Positions 7,785 through 17,302 of a stretch of 64,000 nt of DNA are shown in pieces. Below the pieces are notes generated by a model. It saw nothing but the letters and a program-made list of their open reading frames with translations, searched no databases and had not been told where the DNA came from. How positions within the stretch are numbered: position 1 is the stretch's first letter; the number at the start of each line of letters is the position of its first letter. A program made the position numbers and the translations under genes. Location of the stretch: contig JARGFU010000023.1 in NCBI GenBank assembly GCA_029210625.1, positions 18,690-82,689 of the forward strand. The letters run 5' to 3'. This DNA comes from Deltaproteobacteria bacterium (GTDB taxonomy: Bacteria > Myxococcota > Myxococcia > SLRQ01).

Positions 7785-10280
7785 TCAGCCGACCCGCCCG
7801 AGGGAGAGGCGGCCGTGCCAGCGGCGCTCGAGCTCGGCCTTCAGGCCCCGGTGCTCGGCCCGCTCCAGCTCGGGATCGGCCTCGATCAGGGCGAAGGCGT
7901 CGTCCCGGGCCTGGGAGAGGATGAGCCGGTCCCGGACCAGGTTCCCGTAGACCAGGTCCGGGTGCCCGGACTGGCGGGTGCCCAGCAGATCCCCGGGGCC
8001 CCGGATGCGCAGGTCCTCCTCGGCGATGACGAAGCCGTCGGTGGTCCGCTCCATCACCGCCAGCCGCTCCCGGGTCTTCTGCCCCTGCTGGGGGTGGGCC
8101 ACCAGGAGGCAGTGGCTCTGCTTCGCCCCCCGCCCGACCCGGCCGCGCAGCTGATGGAGCTGGGAGAGGCCGAAGCGCTCGGCGTGCTCGACGACCATCA
8201 CCGTGGCGTTGGGCACGTCGATGCCGACCTCGATGACCGTGGTGGCGACCAGGATCTGGGTCCGGCCGGCGCTGAAGACGGCCATCACCGCGTCCTTCTC
8301 GGCCGGGGCCATCCGGCCGTGGAGGAGGCCGATCTGCAGCTCCGGGAAGACCTCGGCCGCCAGGTGCTCCCGCCGCTCGGTGGCCGCCTGGACCTCCTCG
8401 AGGGCCACCGAGGTCTCGACCAGGGGGTAGACCACGTAGGCCTGCCTCCCCTGGGCCACCTGCTCCCGCACCACCTCCCAGACCTCGTCGATCCGCTTCG
8501 CCCGGTAGACCTTCGTGGCCACCGGCGTCCGGCCCGGGGGCAGCTCGTCCAGGATCGAGAGGTCGAGATCCCCGTAGGCGGTCATCGCCAGGGTCCGGGG
8601 GATGGGGGTGGCGGTCATGACCAGCACGTCGGGGCGCTGGCCCTTCTCCATCAGGGCGCGGCGCTGGGCCACCCCGAAGCGGTGCTGCTCGTCCACCACC
8701 AGGGTGGCCAGATCCCGGAAGGTCACGTCGGGCTGGATCAGGGCGTGGGTGCCGACCACCACCTGCGCCTCGCCGCTGGCGATGGCGGCCAGGGCCTCCC
8801 GCCGGGCGGGCGCCGCCAGCTGGCCGGTGAGCATGACGACCGTGATCCCGGCGGGCTCCAGGAGGGCCCGGAGGGAGCGGCCGTGCTGCTCGGCCAGCAG
8901 CTCGGTGGGGGCCATCAGCGCGCCCTGGTGGCCGGCCCTCACGGAGAGCCAGAGGGCCAGGCCCGCCACCACGGTCTTGCCCGAGCCCACGTCGCCCTGG
9001 AGGAGCCGGTGCATGGGCTGGGGCCGGCGCAGATCGGCCACGACCTCCCCCAGGACCCGCTCCTGGGCCCCGGTGAGCTGGAAGGGGGGCAGGCGGCGGG
9101 CCTCCTCCACCCGCTCGTCGGGGATCACCTGGGCCTGCCCGGGCTCCTGCTGGAGGCCCCGGGCCTTCTGGGCCAGCCCCAGCTGGAGGTGGAGGAACTC
9201 GTCGTAGATGAGCCGGCCGTGGGCCGGGGTCTTCGCCTCGGCCAGGGCCGAGAGATCCGCGTCCACCGGCGGCTGGTGGAGGGCCCGCAGGGCGTCGGCC
9301 AGCTCGGGCAGGCCCCGCCGGGCCTTGAGGGCCGGGGGCAAGGGATCCTCGAGGCGCGCGAGGGAGGGCAACGCGGCCTCGATGGCCAGGCGCAGGGTGC
9401 GGGCAGGGATCCCCGGCACCTCGCTGTAGCGGGGCTGGAGGCGCTCGTCCTCGGCCGCGCTGTCCCCGCCCAGGCTCTCGGGATCGAGGATCTCCGGGTG
9501 GGCCATCTCCGGGCGGCCGGTCCTCCCCTTCCCCGGCAACCGCACCTCGCCGGCCAGCGCCACCCGCTGGCCCACCTTCAGCTTCTCCTCGATCCACTTG
9601 GCGCCCCGGAACCAGCGCACGGTGATCCGCCCGCTGCCGTCCCCGACCACGGCCTCGAAGCCGCGGCCGCGGCGGTAGAAGCGCACCCCGGCCCGCTCGA
9701 CCTCACCGACCACGGTGGCCCGGCTCCCCGCCTCGAGCTCGCCGATGGGCACCGAGCCCAGGCAGGACTGGTAGCCCAGGGGCAGGTGATGGAGCAGATC
9801 CCGGATCGTGGAGAGGCCCCGCTCGGCCAGCTTCTCGGCCCGGCTGGGGCCGATGCCGGGGAGGCCGCGGAGGCCGTCGTCGAGAGAGCGCACGTCCCCC
9901 GACGGGGGACGCGCGGGCGGCTTCGCGGCGACTCTCCCGGCCGGTTTCGGGGTCGGTTTCGGGGTCGGTTTCGGCGGATGCTGAGGCGGATGCTGAGGCG
10001 GAGGCGGAGGCTGGGGTGAGGACTCTGGCCCCAGCGCTTCCAGGAGGGCGGCCATGGCTTCCCGGCGCACCTCCCCGTGCTTGCCATCGAGCCCCGCTGC
10101 CAGCCCGCGAGCCCTCTCCACCTTCGCGGTCTCCATCCCCGCCTCGGCGGCCGCCTTCAGGCAGCCCTCGGCCAGGGCCTCCAGGCCGCCCACCCGGTCG
10201 GCGTTGGCGAAGGCACCCCGGGCGGCGAAGCCCAGCGCCTTTCGCAGCGGCCGGAGGGCCTGGTCGAGCGCCTCGCTCAC
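7785..10280 (-). CDS. recG: ATP-dependent DNA helicase RecG
   Basis: RecG remodels stalled replication forks and Holliday junctions. The 831-residue product contains the OB-fold wedge domain, then helicase motifs: GDVGSGKT (about 429-436), DEQH (about 530-533), TATPIPRT and QLRGRVGRG. It is longer than most RecG proteins (about 700 residues). An N-terminal helical region (1-90) is joined by a Pro-rich linker (about 90-130) containing PKPTPKPTPKP and HPPQHPP. That linker is encoded by short direct DNA repeats near 9940-10015. A helix-hairpin-helix-like GLPGIGPSRAEKL follows the linker. The GTG start at 10280 lies 13 bp after greA, so the two are co-transcribed. Confidence 0.95.
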   Translation of the reverse strand: MSEALDQALRPLRKALGFAARGAFANADRVGGLEALAEGCLKAAAEAGMETAKVERARGLAAGLDGKHGEVRREAMAALLEALGPESSPQPPPPPQHPPQHPPKPTPKPTPKPAGRVAAKPPARPPSGDVRSLDDGLRGLPGIGPSRAEKLAERGLSTIRDLLHHLPLGYQSCLGSVPIGELEAGSRATVVGEVERAGVRFYRRGRGFEAVVGDGSGRITVRWFRGAKWIEEKLKVGQRVALAGEVRLPGKGRTGRPEMAHPEILDPESLGGDSAAEDERLQPRYSEVPGIPARTLRLAIEAALPSLARLEDPLPPALKARRGLPELADALRALHQPPVDADLSALAEAKTPAHGRLIYDEFLHLQLGLAQKARGLQQEPGQAQVIPDERVEEARRLPPFQLTGAQERVLGEVVADLRRPQPMHRLLQGDVGSGKTVVAGLALWLSVRAGHQGALMAPTELLAEQHGRSLRALLEPAGITVVMLTGQLAAPARREALAAIASGEAQVVVGTHALIQPDVTFRDLATLVVDEQHRFGVAQRRALMEKGQRPDVLVMTATPIPRTLAMTAYGDLDLSILDELPPGRTPVATKVYRAKRIDEVWEVVREQVAQGRQAYVVYPLVETSVALEEVQAATERREHLAAEVFPELQIGLLHGRMAPAEKDAVMAVFSAGRTQILVATTVIEVGIDVPNATVMVVEHAERFGLSQLHQLRGRVGRGAKQSHCLLVAHPQQGQKTRERLAVMERTTDGFVIAEEDLRIRGPGDLLGTRQSGHPDLVYGNLVRDRLILSQARDDAFALIEADPELERAEHRGLKAELERRWHGRLSLGRVG

Positions 10281-10293
10281 GGCGCGACCCGGC

Positions 10294-10776
10294 TCAGCCC
10301 TCGCCGAAGGCGACGTCGAGGATCTCGAAGCTCCGGGGCCCCTTCCCGGTGCGGATGGTGACCTCGTCGTCGATCCGCTTGCCGATGAGGCCCCGGGCGA
10401 TCGGCGAGGCGATGGAGATCCGTCCCCGGTCGAGGTCGGTCTCGTCCTCGCCGACGATGGTGTAGGTGAGCTCGTCGTCGGAGTCGATGTCGAGGAGCTT
10501 CACCGTGGCGCCGAAGACGATGCGCTCCCCGGAGAGGGTGCTCACGTCGATCACCTCGGCCCGGGAGAGCCGGTCCTCGAGGTAGGAGATCCGGGCCTCG
10601 ATCAGCCCCTGCTTCTCCTTGGCCGCGTGGTACTCGGCGTTCTCGGAGAGATCGCCGTGCTCCCGGGCGATGCCGATCTCCTTGGAGATGGCCGGCCGGT
10701 CCTCGGCCTTGAGGCGCTTGAGCTCTGCCTTCAGGGCCACGTGGCCCTCCGTCGTCATCGGTACCCGTTCGGACAT
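10294..10776 (-). CDS. greA: Transcription elongation factor GreA
   Basis: GreA enters the RNA polymerase secondary channel and stimulates cleavage of backtracked RNA. The 160-residue product has the full GreA length. The N-terminal coiled coil carries the acidic tip GDLSENAEYHAAKEKQ (about 42-57) with the Asp/Glu pair needed for cleavage. The C-terminal FKBP-like domain ends with SPIARGLIGKRIDDEV. It follows carB by 10 bp and precedes recG by 13 bp, so it lies inside the pyrimidine transcript. Confidence 0.96.
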   Translation of the reverse strand: MSERVPMTTEGHVALKAELKRLKAEDRPAISKEIGIAREHGDLSENAEYHAAKEKQGLIEARISYLEDRLSRAEVIDVSTLSGERIVFGATVKLLDIDSDDELTYTIVGEDETDLDRGRISIASPIARGLIGKRIDDEVTIRTGKGPRSFEILDVAFGEG

Positions 10777-10786
10777 GGCAGGCTCG

Positions 10787-13700
10787 TTACCCGGCGTTTT
10801 CGGCCCCTGTCAAGCGACGGGCCCAGGCCGCGCTCTCCCGGTGACGGGCGTGGTAGGTCTGCAGGGGCACCACCGGCTCCCCGTCGAAGCCCATCCGGCG
10901 CACCTGCGCCCGGCGCTCGAGCGCGCCGACCGCGGCGAGGCCGGCGGCCAGGTTGGTGACGTAGGGGACGTTGCGCATCAGCGCCTCGCGGCGGATCGAG
11001 AAGGAGTCGCGGATCTCCTGCTGACCCTCGGTCGTGTTCACCACCAGGGCGACGTCGCCGGCCATGATCCGATCCACGCAGTTGGGTGAGCCCTCGCTGA
11101 CCTTCAGCACCGACTCGCAGACCACGCCCCTCGCCTTGAGGTAGGCCGCGGTGCCGGTGGTGGCCAGGAGGGAGAGCCCGAGGCCCGAGAGGCGGCGGGC
11201 CACGTCGACGATCTCCTCCTTGTCGGCGTCGCGCACCGAGAGGAAGGCCAGCCCGGTGTCGGGCAGGTGGTTGCCCGAGGCCTCCTGGGCCTTGCCGTAG
11301 GCCTCGCCGAAGGTGGGCGCGATGCCCATCACCTCGCCGGTGGAGCGCATCTCGGGGCCCAGGATGGTGTCGGTGCCCGGCAGCTTCTTGAAGGGGAAGA
11401 CCGCCTCCTTCACCGCGAAGTACTGGGGCGAGGGCGGGAGGCCGTCGGGAAGGCCGCCGTAGCCCAGCTCGTGCAGGGACCGGCCCAGCATCACCAGGGT
11501 CGCCAGGCGCGCCACCGGCACCCCGGTAGCCTTGCCCACGAAGGGGACGGTGCGCGAGGCGCGGGGGTTCACCTCGATGAGGTAGACCTTCCTCCCCAGC
11601 AGGGCGAACTGGACGTTCATCAGCCCGACCACCCCGAGCTCGCGGGCGAGCTGGAGGGAGATGCGGGCCAGGTCCCGGACGATCTCGGGGCCGAGGGTGA
11701 AGGGCGGCAGGGCGCAGGCCGAGTCGCCGGAGTGGATCCCCGCCTCCTCGATGTGCTCCATCACGCCGCTGACCAGGCCCTCCTTGCCGTCGAAGACGAC
11801 GTCCACGTCCACCTCGACCGCGTCCCGCAGGAAGCGGTCGATGAGGATGGGGTGGTCGGGCGAGACGTCGGTGGCCTCCCGCACGTAGCGCTTGAGGGCC
11901 TCCTCGTCGTGGACGATCTCCATGGCCCGGCCGCCGAGCACGTAGGAGGGGCGCACCATCACCGGGAAGCCGATCTTCGAGGCGGCCTGGAGGGCCTCGG
12001 CCTCGCTCCGGGCCAGGCCCCCGGCCGGCTGCCGCAGGCCCTGCTCGTTCAGCAGCGCGGCGAAGCGCTCGCGGTCCTCGGCGCGGTCGATGGCCGCCGG
12101 CGGCGTGCCCAGGATCGGCACCCCGGCGGCCTCCAGGGCGGCGGCCAGCTTCAGCGGGGTCTGCCCGCCGAACTGCACGATGACGCCGAGGATCTCGCCG
12201 GCCTGCTGCTCCCGCTCGATGACCGCCAGGACGTGCTCGAAGGTCAGGGGCTCGAAGTAGAGCCGGTCGGCGGTGTCGTAGTCGGTGGAGACCGTCTCGG
12301 GGTTGCAGTTGACCATGATGGCCTCGACCCCGGCCTCCTTCAGGGCGTAGGCCGCCTGCACGCAGCAGTAGTCGAACTCGATCCCCTGCCCGATGCGGTT
12401 GGGGCCGCTGCCGAGGATGATCACCTTCTTCGCGCCGCTCGGCTCGGCCTCGCACTCGTCCTCGTAGGTCGAGTAGAGGTAGGGCGTGAAGGCCTCGAAC
12501 TCGGCGCCGCAGGTGTCGACCCGCTTGTAGACCGCCACCACCCCCGCGGCCTTGCGGCGGCGACGGACCTCGGCCTCGCTCTGGCGGGTCAGCGCGGCGA
12601 TGCGGCCGTCGGAGAGGCCGGCGCGCTTGAGCTCGCGCCAGGTCCGGGCGTCGTCCTCGGCCGGCAGGCCGGCCGCGCGCAGCGCCTCCTCCCGGGCGAC
12701 GATCTTGGCGATCCGCCGCAGGAACCAGCGGTCGATCTTCGTGCGCTCGAAGACCTCCTCCAGCGGGAGGCCCCGGCGCAGGCCCTCCGCCACCCAGCGC
12801 AGGCGGTCGGGGCCCGGGGGCGAGAGCTCCGCCCGGATCGTCTCGAGGGTGACCTCGCGGGGCTCTTGCCCCTTGGGGGTCCAGAGCTCCAGGCCGTCAC
12901 AGCCGACCTCCATCGAGGCCAGGGCCTTGCCCAGGGACTCCTCGAGGGTGCGCCCGAGGGCCATCACCTCCCCCACCGACTTCATGGCGGTGGTCAGGCG
13001 GGTGTCGGCGCCCGGGAACTTCTCGAAGGCGAAGCGCGGGATCTTGGTGACGACGTAGTCGATCGAGGGCTCGAAGCAGGCCTTCGTCTTCTTGGTGATG
13101 TCGCTCTCGATCTCGTCGAGGGTGAAGCCGACGGCCAGCAGCGCCGCGAACTTGGCGATGGGGAAGCCGGTGGCCTTCGAGGCCAGCGCCGAGGAGCGGC
13201 TCACCCGGGGGTTCATCTCGATGACCACCAGGTCGCCGTTGTCGGGGTTCACCGCGTACTGGATGTTGCAGCCGCCGGTGTCCACGCCGATCCGCCGCAG
13301 GATGGCCAGCGCCGAGTCCCGCATGACCTGGTACTCGCGGTCGGTGAGGGTCTGGGCCGGCGCGACGGTGATGGAGTCGCCGGTGTGCACGCCCATCGGA
13401 TCGAGGTTCTCGATCGAGCAGACGATGACCGCGTTGTCGGCGCGGTCGCGCATCACCTCGAGCTCGTACTCCTTCCACCCGGCGATGGAGGTCTCGAGCA
13501 GCACCGTGCGGTTGGGGCTCTCTCGCAGCGCCTCCTCGACCTTGCGATCGATCTCCGCCTCGTGCTCGACCACCGAGCCGCCGCCCCCGCCCAGGGTGAA
13601 GGAGGGGCGCAGGATCCAGGGCAGCGGGATGGTCGCCAGGGTCTCCCGGGCCTCGGCCAGCGAGCCGATGTAGCGCGAGAGCGGGGTCTTCAGGCCGATC

Positions 13701-14113
13701 TCGTGCATGGCCTTCTGGAAGCGGTCCCGGTCCTCGGCCTCCTCGATGGCGTGGAGGGTGGCGCCGATCAGCTCGACCCCGTGGGCCTCGAGCACCCCGG
13801 CCTTCGCCAGGTCCACCGCCAGGTTCAGGGCCGTCTGCCCGCCGAGGGTGGGCAGGAGGGCGTCGGGCTTCTCCAGCTCGATGATCCTCGTCGCGGCCTC
13901 GACCGTGAGCGGCTCCACGTAGGTGGCGTCCGCCATCTGGGGGTCGGTCATGATGGTGGCCGGGTTCGAGTTGTGGAGCACGACCCGATAGCCCTGGGCC
14001 TTCAGCATCCGGCAGGCCTGGGTCCCGGAGTAGTCGAACTCGCAGGCCTGCCCGATCACGATCGGCCCGGAACCCACGAGGAGGATGGTCGAGAGATCGT
14101 CGCGGCGCGGCAT
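10787..14113 (-). CDS. carB: Carbamoyl-phosphate synthase large subunit
   Basis: CarB makes carbamoyl phosphate from bicarbonate, ammonia (from CarA) and two ATP, feeding pyrimidine and arginine synthesis. The 1108-residue product has two homologous ATP-grasp halves; the first starts [21 protein letters not shown] and the second repeats this at [17 protein letters not shown]. Both contain the Glu/Asn metal-binding run ([26 protein letters not shown]). The C-terminal MGS-like allosteric domain contains [11 protein letters not shown] and a GSPN turn. The ATG at 14113 is the first start. It is separated from carA by an unknown gene and a candidate promoter. Confidence 0.97.
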   Translation of the reverse strand: MPRRDDLSTILLVGSGPIVIGQACEFDYSGTQACRMLKAQGYRVVLHNSNPATIMTDPQMADATYVEPLTVEAATRIIELEKPDALLPTLGGQTALNLAVDLAKAGVLEAHGVELIGATLHAIEEAEDRDRFQKAMHEIGLKTPLSRYIGSLAEARETLATIPLPWILRPSFTLGGGGGSVVEHEAEIDRKVEEALRESPNRTVLLETSIAGWKEYELEVMRDRADNAVIVCSIENLDPMGVHTGDSITVAPAQTLTDREYQVMRDSALAILRRIGVDTGGCNIQYAVNPDNGDLVVIEMNPRVSRSSALASKATGFPIAKFAALLAVGFTLDEIESDITKKTKACFEPSIDYVVTKIPRFAFEKFPGADTRLTTAMKSVGEVMALGRTLEESLGKALASMEVGCDGLELWTPKGQEPREVTLETIRAELSPPGPDRLRWVAEGLRRGLPLEEVFERTKIDRWFLRRIAKIVAREEALRAAGLPAEDDARTWRELKRAGLSDGRIAALTRQSEAEVRRRRKAAGVVAVYKRVDTCGAEFEAFTPYLYSTYEDECEAEPSGAKKVIILGSGPNRIGQGIEFDYCCVQAAYALKEAGVEAIMVNCNPETVSTDYDTADRLYFEPLTFEHVLAVIEREQQAGEILGVIVQFGGQTPLKLAAALEAAGVPILGTPPAAIDRAEDRERFAALLNEQGLRQPAGGLARSEAEALQAASKIGFPVMVRPSYVLGGRAMEIVHDEEALKRYVREATDVSPDHPILIDRFLRDAVEVDVDVVFDGKEGLVSGVMEHIEEAGIHSGDSACALPPFTLGPEIVRDLARISLQLARELGVVGLMNVQFALLGRKVYLIEVNPRASRTVPFVGKATGVPVARLATLVMLGRSLHELGYGGLPDGLPPSPQYFAVKEAVFPFKKLPGTDTILGPEMRSTGEVMGIAPTFGEAYGKAQEASGNHLPDTGLAFLSVRDADKEEIVDVARRLSGLGLSLLATTGTAAYLKARGVVCESVLKVSEGSPNCVDRIMAGDVALVVNTTEGQQEIRDSFSIRREALMRNVPYVTNLAAGLAAVGALERRAQVRRMGFDGEPVVPLQTYHARHRESAAWARRLTGAENAG

Positions 14114-14149
14114 CGAGCGGGGCGAATACCACGAAGGCGCGGGCCGCGC

Positions 14150-14815
14150 CTACTCCAGGGCCATCCCGTAGATCTTGGTGGGGTTGGGGGGGGCCAGGTT
14201 CCGGCCCCGCTGGCGCTCCAGGTTCAGCACCGTCCGGGCCAGGAGGGCCAGGAAGCGCTCGCGGTCCCGGGGCTCGGCCAGCTCCCCGGCCTTCCGGCGG
14301 CGCTTGGCCGTCTTCAGGAGCAGGCGGCGGACCTCCCGGGGGTGGTAGATGAAGGCCCGGCCGAAGATCAGGTGCTCCCGGAAGGGCACCAGCCGGGTCT
14401 GGACCAGATCCCCCTTCTCCACCCCGGCCAGGCGCCGGCGCTCGTGGACCTCGAGGTCCTCCCCGGTGAGCAGATCCCGCACCCGCAGGTCGCTGTCCCG
14501 GAGCTTGCGCACCTCGAAGAGGCCGTTGCGGGTGTTGCAGAGGCCCCGCAGGATCGCCCGGTCCTCGGTGGTCAGGGTCTCGCCCTGCTCCTCGAGGAAG
14601 CGCTCCACCGGCCGGCGGCCCTGGTGGTCCAGCCCGAGGACGTAGTCGAAGAGGTAGTACTCCGAGAAGGCGCTCATCCGGCTCTCGAAGGCCGCGTCCT
14701 CCTCGTGCACCTCACCGGTGGCGCCGAAGAAGCGCTCGCGGGCGGCTTGCAGCTCGTCCCGGAAGACCTCGCTGGTGGCCCAATCGGCCAGTCGTTCGAA
14801 CTGTGCGTTGAACAC
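14150..14815 (-). CDS. Conserved-looking protein of unknown function between carA and carB
   Basis: I do not recognise the family. The 221-residue product is charged, has no signal peptide or membrane segment, and looks cytosolic. It has an acidic N-terminal half (FEVRKLRDSDLRVRDLLTGE near 100-119). The C-terminal half is rich in Arg/Lys (LLKTAKRRRKAGEL) and ends NPTKIYGMALE. The GTG start at 14815 is weakly supported, as no good ribosome site precedes it. It lies 36 bp before carB and 99 bp after carA, in the same orientation, with a candidate promoter upstream, so it is probably co-expressed with carB-greA-recG. Nothing visible links it chemically to carbamoyl phosphate. Confidence 0.75.
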   Translation of the reverse strand: MFNAQFERLADWATSEVFRDELQAARERFFGATGEVHEEDAAFESRMSAFSEYYLFDYVLGLDHQGRRPVERFLEEQGETLTTEDRAILRGLCNTRNGLFEVRKLRDSDLRVRDLLTGEDLEVHERRRLAGVEKGDLVQTRLVPFREHLIFGRAFIYHPREVRRLLLKTAKRRRKAGELAEPRDRERFLALLARTVLNLERQRGRNLAPPNPTKIYGMALE

Positions 14816-14862
14816 GGAGTTGCCGTCTGCCTCGTTGCCCCGATCGCTGGTTCCGGGGGGCG

Positions 14863-14891
14863 AGTATAGCCTCCCCGCCCCGCCCCGCTCA
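14863..14891 (-). promoter_or_regulatory. Candidate internal promoter upstream of the carB unit
   Basis: On the minus strand a good -10 TATACT (14863-14868) is preceded at 17 bp by TGAGCG (14886-14891). It sits in the 99-bp gap after carA and would drive the unknown gene, carB, greA and recG separately from carA. Confidence 0.45.
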
Positions 14892-14914
14892 TGACGCGGC
14901 GTGCCGGGCCGGAA

Positions 14915-16009
14915 TCAGGCCCGGGAGGCCTCGATCCGGCCGAGGAAGCGCTCGAAGAGGTGGCGAGCGTCGTGGGGGCCGGGGGCGGCCTCGGGGTGGT
15001 ACTGCACGCCGGCGGCGTTCTTCGCCGGGGCGCTGATGCCCTCGACGGTCTCGTCGTTCAGGCTGCGGTGGCTCACGACGACGCCCTCGGGGAGGCTCTG
15101 CTCGTCGATGGCGAAGCCATGGTTCTGGCTGGTGACCTCCACCTTGCCGGTCTCGAGGTCGAGGACCGGGTGGTTCGCCCCATGGTGGCCGAAGGGCAGC
15201 TTGTGGGTCCTCGCGCCCAGGGCCAGGCCCAGGAGCTGGGAGCCCAGGCAGATCCCGAAGAGGGGCACCTGGCCGAGCAGGCCCTTCACGGTCTCGATCT
15301 GGTGGGTGAGCACCGCCGGATCGCCGGGGCCGTTGGAGAGGAGCACGCCCTCGGGGCCGACCTCGAGCACCTGCCCGGCGGTGACCGAGGCGGGCAGCAG
15401 CACCACCTCGCAGCCGTGCTCCCGCAGCTGCTCCACGATGGCGCCCTTGGCGCCGTAGTCGATCACGGCGACCCGCGCCCGCTGCTCGCCGGTGAGCGGC
15501 GGCAGGGTCTCGCGCTTCCTGGTGCTGACCTCGGAGACGAGGTCCCGGCCCTCCATCCCCGGTGCGGCGGCGGCCTGGGCCCTCAGCGCGTCCACGGACT
15601 TGCCGGTGCTGTCGAGGACGCCCATCTGGGCCCCAGCGCTGCGGATCCGGCGGACCAGCTTGCGGGTGTCTACGCCGGAGAGGCCGACCACGCCGTGGCG
15701 CGTGAGGTAGGCGTCGAGCTCCTCCTCCGAGGTCCAGGACGAGGCCTCCCGCTCGAGGTTGCGCACGATGACGCCCCGGGCCCGGGGCGCGGGCGCCTCG
15801 TCGGCGGCGGCGTGGGTGCCGTAGTTGCCGATCTCCGGGTAGGTGAAGCAGATGAGCTGCCCGGCGTAGGAGGGGTCGGAGATGATCTCCTGGTAGCCGG
15901 TCAGGGCGGTGTTGAAGACCACCTCCCCGACCACGGTGTCCCTCGCCCCGAAGGCCTCGCCCTCGAGGACGAGCCCGTCGGCCAGCACCAGCCGGGCCAC
16001 CTCGCTCAA
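14915..16009 (-). CDS. carA: Carbamoyl-phosphate synthase small (glutaminase) subunit
   Basis: CarA hydrolyses glutamine and passes ammonia to CarB. The 364-residue product has the N-terminal CarA-specific domain (ALTGYQEIISDPSYAGQ) and a class I glutamine amidotransferase domain. The nucleophile is Cys254 in FGICLGSQLLGLALG, and the QYHPEA motif near the C-terminus supplies the His/Glu pair. The final residues read PEAAPGPHD where many CarA proteins have a Ser-Pro-Gly-Pro turn, a small variation. The start overlaps the pyrC stop by 4 bp (ATGA), so translation is coupled. A short hairpin (14905-14923) straddles the stop codon. Confidence 0.96.
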   Translation of the reverse strand: MSEVARLVLADGLVLEGEAFGARDTVVGEVVFNTALTGYQEIISDPSYAGQLICFTYPEIGNYGTHAAADEAPAPRARGVIVRNLEREASSWTSEEELDAYLTRHGVVGLSGVDTRKLVRRIRSAGAQMGVLDSTGKSVDALRAQAAAAPGMEGRDLVSEVSTRKRETLPPLTGEQRARVAVIDYGAKGAIVEQLREHGCEVVLLPASVTAGQVLEVGPEGVLLSNGPGDPAVLTHQIETVKGLLGQVPLFGICLGSQLLGLALGARTHKLPFGHHGANHPVLDLETGKVEVTSQNHGFAIDEQSLPEGVVVSHRSLNDETVEGISAPAKNAAGVQYHPEAAPGPHDARHLFERFLGRIEASRA

Positions 16010-17298
16010 GCCGCACCTCCGCGGTCCTGGTAGACCTTGCGGCCCGCGACCCAGGTGCTCTTCACCCTCCCCTGCAGCCTCCAGCCGGCGAAGGGGGTGT
16101 TGCGGCTCTTCGAGTAGAAGCGCTTCGGGTCGACGTCCCAGGCCTCGTCGAGGTCGACGATCGTCAGATCCGCCGGGCGGCCGGGCAGCAGGGTGCCGGT
16201 CTCGAGGCCCAGGACGCCCGCCGGGCCGCTGGTGAGCAGCTCGATGGCGCGCAGGAGCGGCAGCTCGCCCTCCAGAACCAGCTTGAGGGTCAGGGCGGCG
16301 GCGGTCTCCAGGCCGACCACACCGTTGGCGGCGGCCGGGTACTCCAGGTCCTTCTCCACCGCCGAGTGCGGGGCGTGGTCGGTGGCGATGGCGTCCACCG
16401 TGCCGTCGCGCAGGGCCTTGAGCAGCGCCTTGCGATCGGCGGAGGCCCGCAGGGGCGGCGCCATCTTGGTGGAGGTGTCGTAGGAGGCCACCGCCTCGTC
16501 GGTGAGGCTGAAGTGGTGCGGCGTCACCTCGCAGGTGACCTTCAGCTTGCGCTTCTTGGCGGCCCGCACCGCCCGGGCGGCCCCCTCGGTGGAGAGGTGC
16601 GCCACGTGGAGGTGGCCGCCGGTGGTCTCGAGCAGGGCGATGTCCCGCACCACCATCACGTCCTCGGCGGCGGAGGGGATGCCCTTGAGGCCCAGGGTGG
16701 TCGAGTGCTCCCCCTCGTGCATCGCCCCGCCCTTGGAGAGGGTCAGATCCTCCTCGTGGACCATCACCGCCAGGCCCAGCCCCTTCGCGTACTCGAGGGC
16801 CCGGCGCATCACCGAGGCGCTCATCACCGGCTTGCCGTCGTCGGTGAAGATCACGCAGCCGGCCTGCGCCAGCAGCCCCATCTCGGCGAGGGCCTCGCCC
16901 TTCAGGCCGACGGTCACCGCCCCCGCCGGCAGCACCCGGCAGAGGCGCGCGCGCCTCGCCCGGTCCAGGATCAGCTCGGTCACCGTGGGGCTGTCGTTCA
17001 CCGGGTCGGTGTTGGGCATCGAGACGATGGTGGTGAAGCCCCCCGCCACCGCGGCCATCGCCCCGGAGGCGACGTCCTCCTTGTACTCGTGGCCCGGCTC
17101 GCGCAGGTGCACGTGGAGATCGATGAAGCCGGGGGTGACCAGCATGCCCCTCGCGTCGACGAGGGTGTCCGCCTTGCTCGGGGGCCGCTTGAGGAGGTCC
17201 TTGACGACCTCGCCCTCGAGGACGACCGAGCGGACCTCGTCGAGGCCCTGCGCCGGGTCCACCACCCTGCCGTTCGCGATGACCGTTCGCTTCGCCAT
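16006..17298 (-). CDS. pyrC: Dihydroorotase, class I
   Basis: This enzyme interconverts N-carbamoyl-L-aspartate and dihydroorotate, the third step of UMP synthesis. The 430-residue length and sequence fit the class I (multifunctional-type) family. The zinc-binding DLHVHLREPG contains His62 and His64. SMPNTDP, further metal-ligand His residues in VHEED and HVAHLST, and the ATDHAPHS motif with catalytic Asp follow. The gene is 4 bp after pyrB and overlaps carA by 4 bp, forming a tight pyrR-pyrB-pyrC-carA set. It is distinct from the dihydropyrimidinase at 36726-38165, which is the catabolic relative. Confidence 0.95.
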   Translation of the reverse strand: MAKRTVIANGRVVDPAQGLDEVRSVVLEGEVVKDLLKRPPSKADTLVDARGMLVTPGFIDLHVHLREPGHEYKEDVASGAMAAVAGGFTTIVSMPNTDPVNDSPTVTELILDRARRARLCRVLPAGAVTVGLKGEALAEMGLLAQAGCVIFTDDGKPVMSASVMRRALEYAKGLGLAVMVHEEDLTLSKGGAMHEGEHSTTLGLKGIPSAAEDVMVVRDIALLETTGGHLHVAHLSTEGAARAVRAAKKRKLKVTCEVTPHHFSLTDEAVASYDTSTKMAPPLRASADRKALLKALRDGTVDAIATDHAPHSAVEKDLEYPAAANGVVGLETAAALTLKLVLEGELPLLRAIELLTSGPAGVLGLETGTLLPGRPADLTIVDLDEAWDVDPKRFYSKSRNTPFAGWRLQGRVKSTWVAGRKVYQDRGGAA

Positions 17299-17302
17299 GA
17301 TG

